From an uncultured Elusimicrobia bacterium (GTDB lineage: Bacteria > Elusimicrobiota > Elusimicrobia > Elusimicrobiales > UBA9959): a DNA stretch of 64,000 nt. This document shows, piece by piece, positions 8,181-18,591 of the stretch; the stretch's first letter is position 1; each line of letters starts with the position of its first letter. The notes under the pieces are model-generated. The model was not told the origin of the DNA. It ran no database searches and was given only the letters and a program-made list of their open reading frames with translations. Position numbers and translations under genes: made by a program. The stretch covers positions 1 to 64,000 of the forward strand of contig CAIRNJ010000103.1 of assembly GCA_903879915.1 (NCBI GenBank), written 5' to 3'.

Positions 8181-9443
8181 TCAGCCGCCGTAGTTGTCGA
8201 TGGGCTGGTCGTAGCGCACCCTTTCCGTGATGCTGCCGATATTGCCGTCGGCGTCCTCAATAGTGATAACGATGACGTCCTTGCCCTTTATGGGGTTGGG
8301 CGTGGTGAAGGTAACTGCCAGGCTGCCGGAGGGGACCGTGTTGCCGTCCGACGTTATGGTAACCAGGCTCCGTTCCTTCTGGCCATAGAGGGGCCGTTCT
8401 ACCGTGATCTTTATAGCTCCGCGCCTGTTATCGTAAACATTGAACGTGACGTCCACGGCAGAGTTCTTCGTGTCCTCTCTTTTGAGCGCGTCGGCGCTGA
8501 TGGCCGGCGGGATCAGCTTCGCGGCGGCTTTCAGCACTTCCTTGGTGTAGATGGCGGCCATCTTCATCTGGCGGTCCAGGATGTCCTTGCCGATCTCTGA
8601 ATTCTTGTCGAAGCGGTCCTTGCCGTCGGAATAACCGCTCCAGGGACCTTTTGTGGCGTCCTGGCCCAGCGGCGGCGCGTCCGGGGCGGGCGGCCAGAGC
8701 GGGAGCTTGGTGCCCGGGTCCACCCAGTCGGCCAGGTGCTTGCGGGTATCGTCCTGCAGCGCCTGGTAATATTCGTAGGGCTGCATAGAAGGGATGAACA
8801 GGGCCTGGATCGTGCCTTCGAGCTTCGCCAGCATCGAAATATTCTTGCCCGAGGCGGATTCGAACTTGTCGCCGAAAGTTACCACGTGGTTGATGTTCGC
8901 CGCGTGCACCGGCGCGGCCTGGTCCTGCGTAAGATGGCAGACTATGCCTATCTCTGAGTAAGCGTCCGGGAACTGGCGGTCACGGAAGTATTTCAGGGCG
9001 CGCTCCCAGTGTTTCTTAGGATCGCCGCCGTTGGCGAACAGCGAAGGGTGGCCGCTTTCATCCGCCATGCCGCCCAGCAGGCCCTGCACTTTTGTCGGGT
9101 TGCCGCTCTCGTCGCGGCTGCCCTCGGTTTCGCCTGAATAGGGATAATAATCCCCGTATTTGGCGTCCGGTTTGTAGCTGGAATCCAGCGCGGTGCCGTA
9201 GGCGGAGTGGCTGGAGGTGGGGAAACGGCAGGAGCCGGGACACTTGATGAGCACGCGGATGCCGGGAATTATCGGCAGACTGGGCTTGGGAGCGGGCGCT
9301 ACGGCGGCGCTGCCGGCGGCCGGCGCAAGCTGCGCAAGGGCGCTTTGTGCCCGGGCATGCAAAGGAAAAGCCGCGCACAGGACGGCGGCGGCTGCGGTTA
9401 CGGCAAAACCTGCTTGTCTGCGGCGAAGTGTTCTTCCGTTCAT
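8181..9443 (-). CDS. Exported zinc-phospholipase C/S1-P1-like protein
   Basis: 420 residues. A twin-arginine-like but ordinary signal peptide (RRRQAGFAVTAAAAVLCAAFPLHARA) precedes QSALAQLAPAAGS and an Ala/Pro linker, the same start pattern as the exported island. Residues 165-182 read EIGIVCHLTQDQAAPVHA. The H170-x3-D174-x5-H180 pattern with P is the metal signature of zinc-dependent phospholipase C and S1/P1 nucleases. Other ligand candidates (SSHSAYGTA, HWERALKYF) lie in plausible order. The C-terminal 120 residues look like a beta-sandwich (VDVTFNVYDNRRGAIKITV). Substrate, lipid or nucleic acid, is not certain. AAGGA precedes the ATG. It converges on the two-component pair. Confidence 0.65.
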   Translation of the reverse strand: MNGRTLRRRQAGFAVTAAAAVLCAAFPLHARAQSALAQLAPAAGSAAVAPAPKPSLPIIPGIRVLIKCPGSCRFPTSSHSAYGTALDSSYKPDAKYGDYYPYSGETEGSRDESGNPTKVQGLLGGMADESGHPSLFANGGDPKKHWERALKYFRDRQFPDAYSEIGIVCHLTQDQAAPVHAANINHVVTFGDKFESASGKNISMLAKLEGTIQALFIPSMQPYEYYQALQDDTRKHLADWVDPGTKLPLWPPAPDAPPLGQDATKGPWSGYSDGKDRFDKNSEIGKDILDRQMKMAAIYTKEVLKAAAKLIPPAISADALKREDTKNSAVDVTFNVYDNRRGAIKITVERPLYGQKERSLVTITSDGNTVPSGSLAVTFTTPNPIKGKDVIVITIEDADGNIGSITERVRYDQPIDNYGG

Positions 9444-9635
9444 TTAGATCCTTTTACAGCCGATCATACGGTGAAGCTTACGGATATATTTTAACAGCGG
9501 CAGCTGTTCTTTATAAGTGCCAATAGGCGCAGTAAGGCCCGGTCTTTGTACCTAGGCCGAAGCGGGTCCCGGCCGGGGAACAGGCATTTTCTATGGCCGC
9601 CATGTGAATTTGATAGAATGCTTATATTTGATAAA

Positions 9636-9653
9636 TATAATATCGGCCGGAGG
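9636..9653 (+). promoter_or_regulatory. -10 element and ribosome site of the liv operon
   Basis: TATAAT at 9636-9641 in an AT-rich patch is followed by the Shine-Dalgarno GGAGG at 9649-9653, seven bases before the ATG. A TTGATA at 9610-9615 could be the -35, but the 20 bp spacer is long. With a transcript starting in the last bases before GGAGG the leader would be very short. Confidence 0.5.
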
Positions 9654-9659
9654 ATATAG

Positions 9660-10823
9660 ATGAAAGGCACAAAGCTTACCGCGGCGCTGACCGCTCTTTT
9701 TTTTCTGGCGGGCTGCGGCGGCTCAAAGACCGATACGGTGCGCATCGGCGTTATCGCCGAACTGACCGGCGCCATCCCGGCCGTGGGCGCCTCCTGCAGG
9801 AACGGCGCGCTGATGGCCGAAAAAGAAATAAACGACGCCGGCGGCATAGAGCTGGGCGGCGTAAAGAAGAAAATAGAGCTTTTTGTGGAAGACAGCGCCT
9901 CGAAGCCGGAGCAGGCCGCGGCGTCGGCGCAGAAGCTCATAGCCTACTCGCACGTGGTCGCTATCGTCGGCCCTAACTCCAGCAGCAACGCGCTGCCCGC
10001 TTCCGAGATAGCGGAAAAAGCCGGCATGCTGCTGATGACGCCCTGGTCCACGGACCCCAAGACCACCATCGACGCCAAGACCGGGCAGCCCAAGAAATTT
10101 ATTTTCAGGGCCTGCTTCACAGATACTTTCGAGGGCAAGGTGCTGGGCGGCTTCGCCCGCAGGGAGCTTAAGGCGGCCAAAGCGGCCATCCTTTACGACG
10201 TGGCTTCCGACGTGCTCAAAAGCCAGGCCGAAGTGTTCAAAGAAAGCTTCGAAGCGGCCGGCGGCAAAGTGGTGGCGGTGGAAACCTACTCCAAAGGGGA
10301 TAAGGATTTCTCGGCCCAGTTCACCAAGATAAAAAGCGCGAAGCCCGACCTGATCTTCCTGCCCAGCTATTACACCGACGTCCCGCTGCAGGTGCAGCAG
10401 GCGCGCAGGCTCGGCATCAAGGCCCCGTTCCTGGGCTCGGACGCCTGGAGCAGCGAGGACCTGGTGAAAATGTGCGGCCAGGACTGCGAAGGCTCCTATT
10501 TGGTGAACCATTATTCGCCCGGCACCACCAACCCGGTCACGCAGAAATTCATCACGGACTATAAAGCGCAGTTCGGCGGCGCCACGCCCGACGATGTGGC
10601 CGCGCTGACCTACGACGCGGTGAAAGTTATAGCCGAAGCCGTCCGCGCTGGCGGGAAGCTGGAGAGCGCCGCCGTGCGCGACGCACTGCCCGGGCTGCCC
10701 CCGTATTCCGGGGTCACCGGCATGATCAAATACAGCGCCGGCACCGGAGACCCGGTAAAAGGCGCCGTGATCCTGCGCATCAAGAACGGCGCTTTCGCCT
10801 GGTTCGCGGACGCGCAGCCGTAA
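9660..10823 (+). CDS. Branched-chain amino-acid ABC transporter, substrate-binding lipoprotein
   Basis: 387 residues. The N-terminus is a lipoprotein signal with lipobox LAGC (LTALFFLAGCGGSK), so the mature protein is lipid-anchored. The body is a LivJ/BraC-type periplasmic binding protein: VRIGVIAELTGAIPAVGASCRNGALMAEKEINDAGG, then VAIVGPNSSSNALPASEIAEKAGMLLMTPWSTDP, and the DLIFLPSYYTDV hinge region. It captures an amino acid, probably Leu/Ile/Val or a relative, and delivers it to the LivHM channel encoded next. It is the first gene of a five-gene operon. Ligand range is inferred from family only. Confidence 0.92.
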   Translation: MKGTKLTAALTALFFLAGCGGSKTDTVRIGVIAELTGAIPAVGASCRNGALMAEKEINDAGGIELGGVKKKIELFVEDSASKPEQAAASAQKLIAYSHVVAIVGPNSSSNALPASEIAEKAGMLLMTPWSTDPKTTIDAKTGQPKKFIFRACFTDTFEGKVLGGFARRELKAAKAAILYDVASDVLKSQAEVFKESFEAAGGKVVAVETYSKGDKDFSAQFTKIKSAKPDLIFLPSYYTDVPLQVQQARRLGIKAPFLGSDAWSSEDLVKMCGQDCEGSYLVNHYSPGTTNPVTQKFITDYKAQFGGATPDDVAALTYDAVKVIAEAVRAGGKLESAAVRDALPGLPPYSGVTGMIKYSAGTGDPVKGAVILRIKNGAFAWFADAQP

Positions 10824-10897
10824 CCGCGCGCCAGGAACGGAGCTGTTGTCAGGCCGGACCCTATGAAAACCTATCGCGCCGCCGCCGGGGATGAACG

Positions 10898-11773
10898 GTG
10901 ATCTATTTCTTCCAGCAGGCCCTTAACGCCGTGCAGCTGGGCAGCGTGTACGCGCTGATCGCCCTCGGCTACACGATGGTCTACGGCGTGCTGTCGATGA
11001 TCAACTTCGCCCACGGCGACTTCTTCATGGTGGGGGCTTTCCTTTGTTTCGTCGGGGCCGCGGTCTGGCACCTGCCGTTCGTCCCGGTGCTGCTGCTGTC
11101 TATGGGCGGGGTCACCATGCTGGGCGTGGCCACGGAGCGCATAGCCTACCGCCCGCTGCGCAACGCGCCCAAGGTGTCGGCCATAATAACCTCGCTGGGG
11201 GTGGGCATTTTCCTCGAGCACGTCACGCTGGGTCTGAACCCGTATCCCAAATATATCCCGCCGCTGCTGCCGTCCTTCAGCTTTGACCTCGGCGGGGTGT
11301 CGGTCTCCACGTTCCAGCTGGCCACGATAGGTGTTTCGTTCGCGCTGATGTTCGCGCTGCACCTGATAGTGAATAAAACGAAGGCCGGCCTGGCCCTGCG
11401 GGCGATCTCGGCGGACCGCGCGATGGTGCCGCTGATGGGCGTGCCGGTGGACAAAATGATCGCGCTGACTTTCGCGCTGGGCTCGGGGCTGGGCGGGGCG
11501 GCCGGCGTGATGTACGGCATGGCCTACCCGGTCATCGACCCCTACATCGGCATCATCGTGGGGTGGAAAGCTTTCGTCTCGGCCGTCATAGGCGGCATCG
11601 GCAGCATCCGCGGCGCGGTGCTGGGCGCCTATATCCTGGGCACGGTGGAGATCATGACGGCGGCTTTCCTGCCGTCCACCTACCGCGACCTCGTGACGTT
11701 CTCTCTGCTGTTCGCGCTGCTTATTTACCAGCCCAGCGGCCTGCTGGGCCGCGTGGAGATACAGAAAGTATGA
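10898..11773 (+). CDS. Branched-chain amino-acid ABC permease LivH
   Basis: 291 residues, about eight membrane helices. It has the LivH-type N-terminus NAVQLGSVYALIALGYTMVYGVLSMINFAHGDFFMVGAF and the cytoplasmic coupling segment ALRAISADRAMVPLMGVPVD, which docks on the ATPases. With LivM it forms the inner-membrane channel. Start is GTG at 10898; an ATG seven bases before lies in another frame. A gap of 74 bases separates it from the binding-protein gene, and its stop overlaps the livM start. Confidence 0.93.
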   Translation: MIYFFQQALNAVQLGSVYALIALGYTMVYGVLSMINFAHGDFFMVGAFLCFVGAAVWHLPFVPVLLLSMGGVTMLGVATERIAYRPLRNAPKVSAIITSLGVGIFLEHVTLGLNPYPKYIPPLLPSFSFDLGGVSVSTFQLATIGVSFALMFALHLIVNKTKAGLALRAISADRAMVPLMGVPVDKMIALTFALGSGLGGAAGVMYGMAYPVIDPYIGIIVGWKAFVSAVIGGIGSIRGAVLGAYILGTVEIMTAAFLPSTYRDLVTFSLLFALLIYQPSGLLGRVEIQKV

Positions 11774-12732
11774 GAACGCTGCGCAAAGCTCTTTCGGTCA
11801 AAGGCGCGGCCGCGGCCGTATTCCTTTGCGCGCTGGCCGTCTCCCGGTACGGCCTGCTGGACAATTATATACAGCTGATCCTGATGCTCATCGGGATAAA
11901 CCTTATCCTTACCCTCAGCCTGAACCTGATAAACGGCTACATGGGCGAGTTTTCCGTCGGGCACGCCGGCTTCATGGCGGCGGGCGCCTATGTTTCCTCC
12001 CTCCTCAGCGTGAAGGTGCTGGCCGCCTGTTCACCCTTTTGGGCTTTCCCCTGCGCCGTGCTGGCCGGGGGCGCGGCGGCCGGCGCGGTGGGCCTGGTGG
12101 TGGCGGTGCCGTCGTTCAAGACCCGCGGCGACTATCTGGCCATCGTTACGCTGGCTTTCAGCATGATAGTTAAATCCGTGATAGAGAACATAGACTCGGT
12201 GGGCGGGCCGCGCGGTTTCCTCGGGATGGAAAAGCTCACAACACTTCCCTGGGTGTGCTTCTGGGTCATCGTCACCGTCTGGATCATCAGGAATTTCATC
12301 TATTCCCGGTTCGGCCGCGGCATCCTCGCCGTGCGCGAGGACGAGATAGCGGCCGAGCTGACCGGGGTGAATACCCGCAACGTGAAAATGCTGGCTTTCG
12401 TGGTCTCGTCATTCTTCGCCGGCGTGGCCGGCGGGCTGTACGCGCACCTGTTGCAGTACATCAGCCCCGGCACTTTCGACATCATCAAATCCACCGAGAT
12501 GCTGGTGATGGTGTACCTCGGCGGGGTAGGCTCCATAGCGGGCTCCATAATGGGCGCCACGGCCTATACCGTGCTGCTCGAAGCGCTGCGCCCGCTGGGC
12601 GTCTGGCGCATGGCCGTAATGCCTTTGCTGCTCATCCTGCTGATGATCTTCCGGCCCAGGGGCATAATGGGTTTCAGGGAAGCGCGCTGGCTGGTGCCGG
12701 GGTCCGAGCGGGACGGCGGGGTGAAGCGATGA
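11770..12732 (+). CDS. Branched-chain amino-acid ABC permease LivM
   Basis: 320 residues with about ten hydrophobic helices, including ILTLSLNLINGYMGEFSVGHAGFMAAGAYVSSLL, the LivM hallmark, and the coupling loop ILAVREDEIAAELTGVNTRNVKMLAF. It partners LivH. The ATG at 11770 overlaps the livH stop (ATGA), and its own stop overlaps the livG start, so subunits are probably made in balanced amounts. Confidence 0.93.
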   Translation: MRTLRKALSVKGAAAAVFLCALAVSRYGLLDNYIQLILMLIGINLILTLSLNLINGYMGEFSVGHAGFMAAGAYVSSLLSVKVLAACSPFWAFPCAVLAGGAAAGAVGLVVAVPSFKTRGDYLAIVTLAFSMIVKSVIENIDSVGGPRGFLGMEKLTTLPWVCFWVIVTVWIIRNFIYSRFGRGILAVREDEIAAELTGVNTRNVKMLAFVVSSFFAGVAGGLYAHLLQYISPGTFDIIKSTEMLVMVYLGGVGSIAGSIMGATAYTVLLEALRPLGVWRMAVMPLLLILLMIFRPRGIMGFREARWLVPGSERDGGVKR

Positions 12733-13532
12733 ACCCAGCTGAAAACAACGGGCCCCTGGCCGCCGCCCCCGCGGCGCTTGAATTGAAGAACATAACGCAT
12801 CATTTCGGCGGGCTGCGCGCGCTGTGCGGCGTTAATTTTACCGTGGCGCCCGGCGAGCTGGCCGGGATAATCGGCCCCAACGGCGCCGGCAAGACCACGG
12901 TGTTCAATCTTATAACCGGGGTCTATAAGCCTTCGAAAGGGAACGTCCTTTTTAACGGCGCCGACATTACCGGGCTGCGCTCCTCCGCCATTACTTCCAT
13001 GGGCATAGCCAGGACGTTCCAGAACATCCGCCTGTTCAAAGAGCTTACCGTGCTGGACAATGTGCGGGCGGCGCATTACGCCCGAATGAAGGTGAATCCC
13101 CTGGAAGCGCTGTTCCACGCCGGGCGGCACCGCGCCGAAGAAAAACGTGTGACGGAGCAAAGCCGGGCGCTGCTCGATAAGTTCGGCCTGGGCGCTCTCG
13201 CCGGGGATTTTGCCAGGAACCTTCCGTACGGGCTGCAGCGCCGCCTTGAGATACTGCGCGCCGCGGCCACGGGCCCGTCCTTCATGCTGCTCGACGAACC
13301 CGCCGCCGGCATGCACCCGGGCGAAGTGGAGCAGCTTATGGCCTTCATCCGGGAACTGAAGCGGGAACTTTCGCTGACCGTGCTGCTGATAGAACACCAG
13401 ATGCGGCTGGTGATGGGCATGTGCACGCATATAGTGGTGCTGGATTTCGGCATGGTCATAGCCGACGGGCCGCCGGAGCAGGTGCGCTCCGACCCCAAGG
13501 TAATGGAAGCGTACATGGGGAGCGCGCGATGA
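12729..13532 (+). CDS. Branched-chain amino-acid ABC ATPase LivG
   Basis: 267 residues, cytoplasmic. Walker A is GPNGAGKTT (residues about 46-54), Q-loop in [10 protein letters not shown], Walker B is [15 protein letters not shown], and H-loop is LLIEHQM. The signature region reads [12 protein letters not shown], the LivG-type replacement of LSGGQ. The about 30-residue insertion after the Q-loop and the ending [10 protein letters not shown] are characteristic of LivG. It powers transport together with LivF. It starts at an ATGA overlap with livM and ends in an ATGA overlap with livF. Confidence 0.94.
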   Translation: MNPAENNGPLAAAPAALELKNITHHFGGLRALCGVNFTVAPGELAGIIGPNGAGKTTVFNLITGVYKPSKGNVLFNGADITGLRSSAITSMGIARTFQNIRLFKELTVLDNVRAAHYARMKVNPLEALFHAGRHRAEEKRVTEQSRALLDKFGLGALAGDFARNLPYGLQRRLEILRAAATGPSFMLLDEPAAGMHPGEVEQLMAFIRELKRELSLTVLLIEHQMRLVMGMCTHIVVLDFGMVIADGPPEQVRSDPKVMEAYMGSAR

Positions 13533-14239
13533 CGCCTTTGCTAGAGGTCGGCGGGCTGACGGTCAATTACGGCGCCATAGCGGCCGTGCGGTCCGTTTCT
13601 TTTGAAGTGCGCAGCGGCGAGATGGTGGTGCTGCTGGGCGCCAACGGCGCCGGGAAGACCTCCATTCTTAAAGCCCTGTCCGGGCTTATCCCCAGCGGGG
13701 GGACGGCGCGTTTCGACGGCGCGGACCTGGCCGGGGTGCCGGCTCATGAACGGGTGGCCAGGGGCATCGCCCAGGTGCCCGAGGGCAGAAGGATTTTCTA
13801 CAATCTCAGCGTAAAAGAGAACCTGCTGCTGGGCGGCTGGGTGCAGGCCTCGAAGGCCGCGTTAAAACAGGACCTGGACCGCGTGCTCGCGCTTTTCCCG
13901 CGCCTCAGCGAAAGATTGGCGCAGGCCGGCGGCACGCTGTCCGGAGGCGAGCAGCAGATGCTGGCGGTGGGGCGCGCGCTGATGAGCCGCCCGAAGCTGC
14001 TGGTGCTCGACGAGCCGTCGATGGGGCTTTCCCCGAAGCTGGTGGACGCCATCTTCGCTATGCTGGCGGAGTTCCATAAAGAGGGCATGACCCTGCTGGT
14101 GGTGGAGCAGAACGCGGCCATGGCGCTGACGCTGGCCACGCGCGCGTACGTGCTGGAGGCTGGAGCGATAGTTCTCAGCGGGCCCGCGGCCGAGCTGCGC
14201 GACAACCCGCTGGTGCGCCGGGCCTACCTGGGGGCCTGA
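13529..14239 (+). CDS. Branched-chain amino-acid ABC ATPase LivF
   Basis: 236 residues. Walker A is GANGAGKTS, followed by RGIAQVPEGRRIFYNLSVKENLLLGG (the LivF Q-loop region), signature TLSGGEQQMLAVGRALM, Walker B LLVLDEPSMGLSPK and H-loop LLVVEQNAAM. It ends DNPLVRRAYLGA as usual. It is the second ATPase of the five-gene transporter and the last gene of the operon. Confidence 0.94.
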   Translation: MTPLLEVGGLTVNYGAIAAVRSVSFEVRSGEMVVLLGANGAGKTSILKALSGLIPSGGTARFDGADLAGVPAHERVARGIAQVPEGRRIFYNLSVKENLLLGGWVQASKAALKQDLDRVLALFPRLSERLAQAGGTLSGGEQQMLAVGRALMSRPKLLVLDEPSMGLSPKLVDAIFAMLAEFHKEGMTLLVVEQNAAMALTLATRAYVLEAGAIVLSGPAAELRDNPLVRRAYLGA

Positions 14240-14324
14240 GCGGGACCTGCCGGGGTTATATACTGGCTCTTTGGATTTTGGGATAATAGAGGGGCCGGAA
14301 TACCGGAGCTACAAGGACAATATC

Positions 14325-16016
<1,692 letters not shown>

Positions 16017-16210
16017 TTTGCAGTCCGTATAAGGCCTGCTTTCTTAAGCTTTTTCCTTTTAAGCCGGAACCTGGGGTATACTCGCACCCGCCGCGGCCGT
16101 CAGCGCCCTGCAAGCGCCCATCCTGCTTGCCCGGGGGTTCTTTCTGTCAAACCGCGGCGGGAAAAATAGCCGGGAGGAATTAAATTTCCTGAAAGTTTCC
16201 GGCCCTTTCG
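16017..16210. other. Intergenic region without recognised features
   Basis: This region lies between the ends of two converging genes. I see no clear hairpin-plus-T terminator, RNA gene or gene remnant. Confidence 0.5.
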
Positions 16211-17131
16211 TTATTTACTGTTTCCCCTCGCGTTCCGCCACGCCAAGGGAGTAGCTTTAAATCTTTTCCCGAAAGCCGCTATAAATCCGCTGACGGTCCC
16301 GTAGCCGATAATTCCGGAAATTTCGCTGATGGAATATTTTTTATTGCGGAGAAGCGCCAGGGCTTCGTCCAGGCGTCGGTCGGTAATATAATTAGCCGGG
16401 GTTTTTGAAAATTCTTTGTTAAAGACCCTGAGCAGCGTAGCTTCGCTGGTAAGCGAGCGCCGCGCCAGCTCGTTGAGCGTTACCTCCTCAAAAAGATGGG
16501 TCTCTATATAATTCAAAGCCCGCTTAAGTACCGGGACATTATCATATAGGCCGCCCTTATCGAGATTAAAGACGTTCTGCGACGGCTTAAAAGCTTCCGA
16601 GGTGTAATAAATTTCCTTCACGATCTCCGTTTCCAGGAACGCGGTAGCCTCATTGGAACTATTGCCCGCCTCGACACGCTCGAAGATCAAACGGTGTATT
16701 ATTTCATTTAACCAGTTGGTCCGCACGATCGTTCTTGTCCTGCCGAAAACGCCCAGCAGGGGCTTAACCGGGATCTTGTACGTTCGCGCGGTCTTTTTCA
16801 GCAATCCCGGGCCGGGGCATAATACCGCCAACTGCGATAGCGCGGTTACGGACCGCAATTTGACCCCGGCGCCGGCGGGAACGATAAGGGTCGCCAGCGC
16901 GTCCAACAGAAAGGGCGCGGCGGTTCCGGAAACGGCGACCTCAATTAGCGAGTGACATCTTGAGAATATAAGCGAAGGCCGGGGCACCGCCCCGGAACCC
17001 GTGAAATCATTCCCTACCTTATAATAAACGATTCCCATCGGGGAGCTAAGGTCCTTAAACTCATCTACTATCAACCCGCCGGTCTCCGCCGCGGGGGAGC
17101 GCGCCGGCTTATGTTGCGGTGTTCCGCTCAT
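16211..17131 (-). CDS. AraC-family transcriptional regulator
   Basis: 306 residues. The N-terminal about 190 residues form a cupin-like sensing domain (VAVSGTAAPFLLDALATLIVPAG) of the AraC_N kind. The C-terminal about 100 residues carry two helix-turn-helix units, EVTLNELARRSLTSEATLLRVFNKEF and SISEISGIIGYGTVSGFIAAFGKRFKATP, the AraC/XylS DNA-binding pattern. A known target cannot be named. It faces away from the exported gene at 17268, so the 136-base gap between them is a shared control region. Confidence 0.9.
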   Translation of the reverse strand: MSGTPQHKPARSPAAETGGLIVDEFKDLSSPMGIVYYKVGNDFTGSGAVPRPSLIFSRCHSLIEVAVSGTAAPFLLDALATLIVPAGAGVKLRSVTALSQLAVLCPGPGLLKKTARTYKIPVKPLLGVFGRTRTIVRTNWLNEIIHRLIFERVEAGNSSNEATAFLETEIVKEIYYTSEAFKPSQNVFNLDKGGLYDNVPVLKRALNYIETHLFEEVTLNELARRSLTSEATLLRVFNKEFSKTPANYITDRRLDEALALLRNKKYSISEISGIIGYGTVSGFIAAFGKRFKATPLAWRNARGNSK

Positions 17132-17227
17132 AGGTTCAATCTTAGCAATTAAGCGGGGTTTTCGCCTCAGGCCGCCGCGCGGTATTTTTTGAGGATCCAG
17201 CGATACCGCGTTTTTCAGGTCCCGCGC

Positions 17228-17233
17228 TATAAT
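17228..17233 (+). promoter_or_regulatory. Consensus -10 (TATAAT) before the gene at 17268
   Basis: TATAAT lies 35 bases before the start codon. No good -35 is present at 16-18 bp, so an activator, possibly the divergent AraC protein, may be needed. Confidence 0.5.
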
Positions 17234-17267
17234 ATTCTTGCGGTTAATTCTGGCGAAGGAGAAAGAT

Positions 17268-17921
17268 ATGAGAACTAAAATGATCCTGTTGACGCTCTGC
17301 GTTATTCCCTTTTCAGCGGCCGGAGCGCAGTTCGTGCCGGGCGAACAGACGGTAACGACCTGCTCTGATGGGCCCGCGTTCTACGCGGAAGTAGATACGC
17401 ACGCCAAAAGCGTACACAAGGTGTACGGCTATCGCGCGAACGGGGAACTGGCAGCGCAAGCTCCCAATCTTATAAATGCCTGGGTAGGGGTGGAGACAGA
17501 CCCCCGGATATTCCCCCTGAAAAAAGCCGGCGAGGGCTATCTGTTCGCCACAAATGATCCCGGCGCCGCCCCGCAGAAAGCCGAGATGGCATTCTTCCTG
17601 TATAAAGACTGGGATAATAACGGAGGCTACCAGATAAATTACCATCCGTTCAGGACCTGCGAGCAGGCGAGCGTGAGCGGCTTTTCCAACGGCGACGCGA
17701 TCTCCGCGGAAAGCTGGGCTGTAATCCTGAAAAAACTGGCGCAGCCCGGCGTCAATAAGGCTGCCGTCCCCATGTACGGGAAGTGCATGGACAATACCGG
17801 CGGCCACGAGGTTACTGATTGTTCTTACCGGCTGACCAGGGCAGCCTGCGAAACGCCGGATGCCCGCTGCCGCTGGCAGGCTTCGGATCCCTACTGGCCG
17901 CCGCCGAGCACTGACCACTAA
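17268..17921 (+). CDS. Exported Cys-containing hypothetical protein
   Basis: 217 residues with a Sec signal peptide (MRTKMILLTLCVIPFSAAGA, cleavage before QF). The mature part is not matched to a family. It has paired cysteines (TTCSDGP, RTCEQA, YGKCMDN, TDCSYR, AACETPDARCRW) that suggest disulfides, and a middle section of beta strands with FLYKDWDNNGGYQINYHPF. The tail CMDNTGGHEVTDCSYRLTRAACETPDARC resembles small secreted Cys-rich modules. GGAGAAAG precedes ATG 17268; an upstream in-frame ATG at 17238 lacks this. It does not show the shared post-signal segment of the island. Confidence 0.75.
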   Translation: MRTKMILLTLCVIPFSAAGAQFVPGEQTVTTCSDGPAFYAEVDTHAKSVHKVYGYRANGELAAQAPNLINAWVGVETDPRIFPLKKAGEGYLFATNDPGAAPQKAEMAFFLYKDWDNNGGYQINYHPFRTCEQASVSGFSNGDAISAESWAVILKKLAQPGVNKAAVPMYGKCMDNTGGHEVTDCSYRLTRAACETPDARCRWQASDPYWPPPSTDH

Positions 17922-17938
17922 AATAATTCCAAAGCAAA

Positions 17939-17968
17939 ACCGCCGGGGAAGCCCGGCGGTTCTATTCA
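17939..17968 (+). terminator. Terminator-like hairpin after the gene at 17268
   Basis: ACCGCCGGG pairs with CCCGGCGGT around GAAG, followed by TCTATT. The stem is strong but the T tract weak. Confidence 0.6.
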
Positions 17969-17982
17969 GCCGGCGCGCCGGT

Positions 17983-18165
17983 TTACTTCGCCAGGTTAAG
18001 CGTCCCCTCCACCTTCACGCCTTCCTTCTGGAAGGCTGCGGACACGTCGCCGGAGCCGGGGTATCCCCGGAGCCCGCTATGTAGTCCGGGCGGCCGCCTG
18101 TCACTATCACTTTTTCCGGCTCTACCGCGCCGCGCATGGTGCGGATCACCGACTCCTGCGCGAGT
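17983..18165 (-). pseudogene. Remnant of a C-terminal coding segment, frameshifted
   Basis: The minus strand reads LAQESVIRTMRGAVEPEKV, then VTGGRPDYIAGSG, then after a frameshift SAAFQKEGVKVEGTLNLAK and a stop at 17983. The mix of well-formed protein sequence in two frames suggests the 3' end of a lost gene. The family is not recognised. Confidence 0.5.
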
Positions 18166-18219
18166 TCAAATCTCCAGTGCAAGAAAATAACGAGACCTGC
18201 TGTAGAATAACACGCAGGT

Positions 18220-18447
18220 ATGAACTACACGCATCTGACGAAGGAAGAGCGGGATATGCTCGCCGGGCGCATCGAGAACCACGGGAATTCCGGGATCGGC
18301 TTCTACGAATTTTACCGGATCGCGAACAGGGCAGAAGCTGAAGCGCTGATCGGGCTGGCCCATTTGCGGAGAACGGGGGCCATCAAGCGCATAGCTGCCG
18401 GTTTCGGTAAAGGGATGGTAAAAGATAATGCAATTGTTCCAGGCTAA
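18220..18447 (+). pseudogene. Fragment related to the exported protein at 29790-31109
   Basis: The frame contains NSGIGFYEFYRIANRAEAEALIGLAH. The intact minus-strand protein at 29790-31109 has NSGIGFNEFYLMEDRVGAEALTAMAH. Only this middle part is present, with no signal peptide, so it is a decayed copy. The island promoter for the gene at 18592 begins in its tail. A second copy lies near 23.75 kb in the same position relative to another island promoter. Confidence 0.7.
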
Positions 18448-18505
18448 AGATACGGCCGTCCGGGTTCTTAGGCCTCAGGCGGGCCGGTGCTGTGTCGGGT
18501 AAACT
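18406..18505 (+). promoter_or_regulatory. Island-type promoter with GGTAAA direct repeat (gene at 18592)
   Basis: GGTAAA occurs at 18406 and 18417 (11 bp period), GGCCTC at 18471, and the -10-like TAAACT at 18500-18505. Distances to the base before the -10 are 82 and 28 bp. An about 85-base leader follows, closely matching those of the genes at 21410 and 24009. Confidence 0.75.
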
Positions 18506-18591
18506 TATATCAGGAAGAGTTGTTCTACCAGAAAGCACCGGGTGGCAAAGCGGGCGGCAACTGAGAATAAATAAACTGGGGAGACAAAAAA

